Below are positions 41,282-43,773 of a stretch of 43,773 bases of DNA, one piece after another (position 1 is the stretch's first letter; the number at the start of each line of letters is the position of its first letter). The stretch covers positions 1 through 43,773 of the forward strand of contig CAYPTW010000006.1 in the NCBI GenBank assembly GCA_964413755.1, given 5' to 3'. This DNA is from XN24 sp964413755 (lineage in GTDB: Bacteria > Pseudomonadota > Gammaproteobacteria > Steroidobacterales > XN24). The notes under the pieces were generated by a model, which was not told where the DNA came from, ran no database searches, and was given only the letters and a program-made list of their open reading frames with translations. The translations under genes and the position numbers were made by a program.

Positions 41282-42018
41282 GCAGCAGAGAACAAGGCGG
41301 CCAGGCCGCCACAGGGGACGACGACCAGGGCGTGGTGGATTACCTTGCGGACCACCCGGACTTTTTCGAGCGTCATGCCGGGCTGCTCGAGAAGCTGCGG
41401 CTGCCGCATCGCAGCGGCACCGCCACGGTATCGCTGGTGGAACGCCAGGTCAGCGTGTTGCAGGACAAGAACCGCACGCTGGAGCGACGCCTGCGCGAGC
41501 TGGTCGAGGTCGCGCGCGACAACTCCGGCCTGTCGGACAAGATTCATGCCCTCGCCATCCGCCTGTTGCGCGCCGCCGACCAGCACGCCGTGCTGGCAGC
41601 ACTGGAGGCCGGGCTGCGCGAAGACTTCGGTGCCAACCAGGCCGTGGTGGTGCTGTTGCACGGCAGCGACGAAACACTGCCGCCGGAGGGCTCGCGCTTC
41701 CTGCGGCATGCGCGGCGCGGCGACGCCGAGTTGCGCGCCTTCGCCACTTTCTTCCAGCAGGGCAAGCCGCGTTGCGGGCGGATCCGCGACGTGCAGCGCG
41801 AGTTCCTGTTCCCGGGCGAGAGCGCCGTGATCGCCTCGGTCGCCATGGTGCCGCTGGGCGCAGGCTGCGAACTCGGCATGCTGGCCATCGGCAGCAACGA
41901 CCCGCACCGTTTCAACCCGACCATGAGCACCGACTTCCTGGCGCGCATCGGCGAGCTGACGGCAGCCGCGCTGGCGGCGGCGCGCGAACGCAGGGCGAGC
42001 GCTCCGCGCCGGGCATGA
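41278..42018 (+). CDS. DUF484 (YigA-like) protein with GAF-type domain
   Basis: A 246-residue DUF484 protein starting at GTG 41278, which overlaps the dapF stop (GTGA). Features are VVDYLADHPDFFERHAGLLEKLRLPH, the hallmark opening of the family, then a coiled coil (SLVERQVSVLQDKNRTLERR) and a GAF-like domain to ~236. Its role is unknown, but it is conserved between dapF and xerC across Gammaproteobacteria. The stop overlaps the xerC ATG. Confidence 0.92.
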   Translation: MSSREQGGQAATGDDDQGVVDYLADHPDFFERHAGLLEKLRLPHRSGTATVSLVERQVSVLQDKNRTLERRLRELVEVARDNSGLSDKIHALAIRLLRAADQHAVLAALEAGLREDFGANQAVVVLLHGSDETLPPEGSRFLRHARRGDAELRAFATFFQQGKPRCGRIRDVQREFLFPGESAVIASVAMVPLGAGCELGMLAIGSNDPHRFNPTMSTDFLARIGELTAAALAAARERRASAPRRA

Positions 42019-42923
42019 ACGCAGCCGGCCCCGACCGCGCCTGGCTGGAGAAGTGGCTCGACCACCTCCGCTACGAGCGCCGGCTGTCGGCGCTGACGGT
42101 AAAAAACTACCATCGCGACATCGAGGCCCTGTACACCTTTCTCTGCAATGCCGAGGTGCCGGCCTGGGCGCAGGTGGATAGCGGCCATGTGCGTTCCTTC
42201 GCCGCGCGCCTGCACCGCCGCGGCCAGGCCCCGCGCAGTATCCAGCGCCGCCTGGCGGCGGTGCGCAACCTGTTCGCCTACCTGCTGCGCGAGGGCGTGG
42301 TCGACGCCAACCCGGGAGCGGATATCACCGCGCCCAAGGCGCCGCGGCGCCTGCCGGGGACGCTGGACGCCGATGCCATGAGCCGCCTGCTGGACGTGCG
42401 CGGCGACCACCCGATCGCCACGCGCGACCGCGCCATCATGGAGCTGCTCTACTCCTCCGGATTGCGGCTGGCGGAGCTCGCCGGCCTGGAGGCGACCGAC
42501 ATCGACTTCGGCGAAGGGACCGTGCGGGTCACGGGCAAGGGCGCCAAGACCCGCATCGTGCCGGTGGGCGCGAAGGCGCGCGAGGCCTTGCGCGACTGGA
42601 TCAAGGTGCGTCCGCAGCTGCTCAAGTCACCCAGCAGCGCACTCTTCATCAGCCGCATCGGCCGGCCCCTGTCCATGCGCAACATCCAGTCGCGCGTGGA
42701 GCTCTGGGCGCGTCGCCTCGGCCTGCCGGAAGGGGTCAGCCCGCACACCTTCCGCCATTCCTTCGCCACCCACCTGCTGGAGTCCAGCGGCGACCTGCGC
42801 GCGGTGCAGGAACTGCTCGGCCACGCCGACATCAGCACCACCCAGATCTACACCCATCTTGATTTCCAGCATCTCGCCCGCATCTATGACCAGGCGCACC
42901 CGCGGGCGCGCAAGCGCCGCTGA
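42015..42923 (+). CDS. xerC: Site-specific tyrosine recombinase XerC
   Basis: A 302-residue recombinase with a complete catalytic set: R151 (SSGLRLAEL), K175 (GKGAKTR), H244 and R247 (HTFRHSFATHLL), H270 (LLGHADISTTQIY) and nucleophile Y279. The N-terminal SAM-like core-binding domain (~5-90) includes LTVKNYHRDIEAL. With XerD it resolves chromosome dimers at dif. ATG 42015 overlaps the DUF484 stop. The context, dapF-DUF484-xerC, distinguishes XerC from XerD and from integrases of mobile elements. Confidence 0.96.
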   Translation: MNAAGPDRAWLEKWLDHLRYERRLSALTVKNYHRDIEALYTFLCNAEVPAWAQVDSGHVRSFAARLHRRGQAPRSIQRRLAAVRNLFAYLLREGVVDANPGADITAPKAPRRLPGTLDADAMSRLLDVRGDHPIATRDRAIMELLYSSGLRLAELAGLEATDIDFGEGTVRVTGKGAKTRIVPVGAKAREALRDWIKVRPQLLKSPSSALFISRIGRPLSMRNIQSRVELWARRLGLPEGVSPHTFRHSFATHLLESSGDLRAVQELLGHADISTTQIYTHLDFQHLARIYDQAHPRARKRR

Positions 42924-42954
42924 GGCGCCCACCCACCCGAACTCCGGAGCCAAG

Positions 42955-43485
42955 ATGGAACAGTTTCGCGGCACCACCATCCTGTCCGTGCGCCGCAACG
43001 GCGTCGTCGCCGTGGGCGGCGACGGGCAGGTCTCCATGGGCAATACCGTCATGAAGGGCAACGCGCGCAAGGTGCGCCGGCTCTATGACGGCAAGGTGCT
43101 GGCGGGCTTCGCCGGCGGCACCGCCGACGCCTTCACCCTGTTCGAGCGCTTCGAGGCCAAGCTGCAGCAGCACGGCAACCTCACCCGCGCCGCCATCGAG
43201 CTGGCCAAGGACTGGCGCACCGACCGCATGTTGCGCCGGCTCGAGGCGCTGCTGTGCGTCGCCGACGCGGAGAAGAGCTTCATCATTTCCGGCAACGGCG
43301 ATGTCATCGAGCCGGAGAACGACCTCATGGCGATCGGCTCCGGCGGCCCCTTCGCCCAGGCTGCGGCGCGCGCCCTGCTGGAGAACACGGAGCTGGACGC
43401 CCCGGCCGTGGTGGAGAAGGCGCTGGGCATCGCCGCGGACATCTGCGTCTACACCAACCGCCACCTGACCATCGAGACCCTGTGA
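42955..43485 (+). CDS. hslV: ATP-dependent protease proteolytic subunit HslV
   Basis: A 176-residue HslV. The conserved core begins GTTILSVRRNG, and the catalytic threonine T7 follows a six-residue propeptide (MEQFRG), which must be removed for activity. Family motifs are GNTVMKGNARKVRRLY, GFAGGTADAFTLFE, KDWRTDRMLRRLEALL and ENDLMAIGSGGPFAQAAA. It forms a double hexamer that degrades unfolded proteins with HslU. GGAG lies nine bases before the ATG. Its stop shares one base with the hslU start. No heat-shock promoter is visible in the 31-base gap after xerC. Confidence 0.97.
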   Translation: MEQFRGTTILSVRRNGVVAVGGDGQVSMGNTVMKGNARKVRRLYDGKVLAGFAGGTADAFTLFERFEAKLQQHGNLTRAAIELAKDWRTDRMLRRLEALLCVADAEKSFIISGNGDVIEPENDLMAIGSGGPFAQAAARALLENTELDAPAVVEKALGIAADICVYTNRHLTIETL

Positions 43486-43773
43486 TGACCACCACGCCCA
43501 TGACCCCGCGCGAGATCGTGCAGGAGCTCGACAAGCACATCGTCGGCCAGGAGGCCGCCAAGCGCGCCGTGGCCATCGCCCTGCGCGACCGCTGGCGCCG
43601 CATGCAGATCGACGAGCCGCTGCGCTCCGAGATCACGCCGAAGAACATCCTCATGATCGGCCCCACCGGCGTCGGCAAGACCGAGATCGCGCGGCGCCTG
43701 GCGAAACTGGCGCGTGCGCCCTTCATCAAGGTCGAGGCGACCAAGTTCACCGAGGTCGGCTATGTCGGCCGCG
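43485..43773 (+). CDS. hslU: HslU ATPase, 3'-truncated by the window end
   Basis: Only the first 96 codons of HslU are present. They show MTPREIVQELDKHIVGQEAAKRAVAIALRDRWRR (read in parts), Walker A GPTGVGKTEIARR and the typical VEATKFTEVGYVGR. HslU is the AAA+ unfoldase that feeds HslV. The ATG at 43485 overlaps the hslV stop; a second ATG at 43500 is possible and matches the shorter start of other HslU proteins. Confidence 0.96.
   Translation, partial: MTTTPMTPREIVQELDKHIVGQEAAKRAVAIALRDRWRRMQIDEPLRSEITPKNILMIGPTGVGKTEIARRLAKLARAPFIKVEATKFTEVGYVGR

Noticed and set aside
42015..42923. The tyrosine recombinase as an integrase of a mobile element.
   Set aside because: Its place between DUF484 and hslV, its 302-aa length and its XerC-type motifs mark it as the housekeeping dimer-resolution recombinase.

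Overview
The window is about 43.8 kb of GC-rich chromosomal DNA from a gammaproteobacterium. The evidence is a set of conserved gammaproteobacterial neighbourhoods: algZ-algR-hemC-hemD-hemX-hemY, ubiK/comM next to glnK-amtB, dapF-DUF484-xerC-hslV-hslU, ubiD, speA and rep. Coding density is very high, with many 1-4 base start/stop overlaps. There is no insertion sequence, prophage, CRISPR array or rRNA. A BacNaV-type sodium channel and a TorF-type porin would suit a marine or saline lineage, but that is inference. Species and genus cannot be named from the sequence.

Layout. 1-2.4 kb: the end of a DsbD/ScsB-type thiol transporter and a secreted redoxin. 2.5-10.2 kb: an exported M14 peptidase, a three-part META lipoprotein, an ATP-grasp ligase and a complete BtuFCD/FecBCD-type ABC importer, the last five genes in a tight co-directional run. 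10.3-12.8 kb: a DUF533 protein, a BacNaV channel and, on the minus strand, a membrane-anchored matrixin-like protease whose catalytic domain is split by a coiled coil. 12.9-15.5 kb: an OmpR-family two-component system followed by a tandem-repeat operator, a 45-aa membrane miniprotein and a YgiW-type OB-fold protein. 15.5-19.7 kb: tRNA-Arg(CCG) beside an inverted copy of its 3' end, a membrane-anchored cytochrome c, rep, and a secreted protein with a duplicated domain.

19.7-26.7 kb: comM, a four-helix membrane protein and ubiK on the minus strand. These diverge from a nitrogen-control cluster: NtrC box, sigma-54 promoter, TorF-like porin, glnK, amtB, terminator and a second P-II gene, then a DUF4124 protein. 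26.8-35.5 kb: speA, a beta-hydroxyacid dehydrogenase-type oxidoreductase, the AlgZ/AlgR-type two-component system and four haem genes, all on the plus strand. 35.5-43.8 kb: a 2Fe-2S/FAD reductase and a YeeZ-type epimerase with overlapping divergent starts, an FCD-type GntR regulator with a candidate auto-operator, a ParA-like ATPase, ubiD, and the dapF-DUF484-xerC-hslV-hslU run (hslU cut by the window end).

The best-supported regulatory reading is that an outer-membrane TorF-like porin is transcribed with glnK and amtB from an NtrC/sigma-54 promoter. This implies a nitrogen-starvation uptake unit spanning both membranes. The most unusual structures are the matrixin with an inserted coiled coil, the two-component/miniprotein/OB-fold locus with its 11-bp tandem operator, and the inverted tRNA 3' end. 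No wholly new multi-gene defence or biosynthetic system is demonstrated. The ATP-grasp/importer coupling is the most plausible place for an undescribed pathway.
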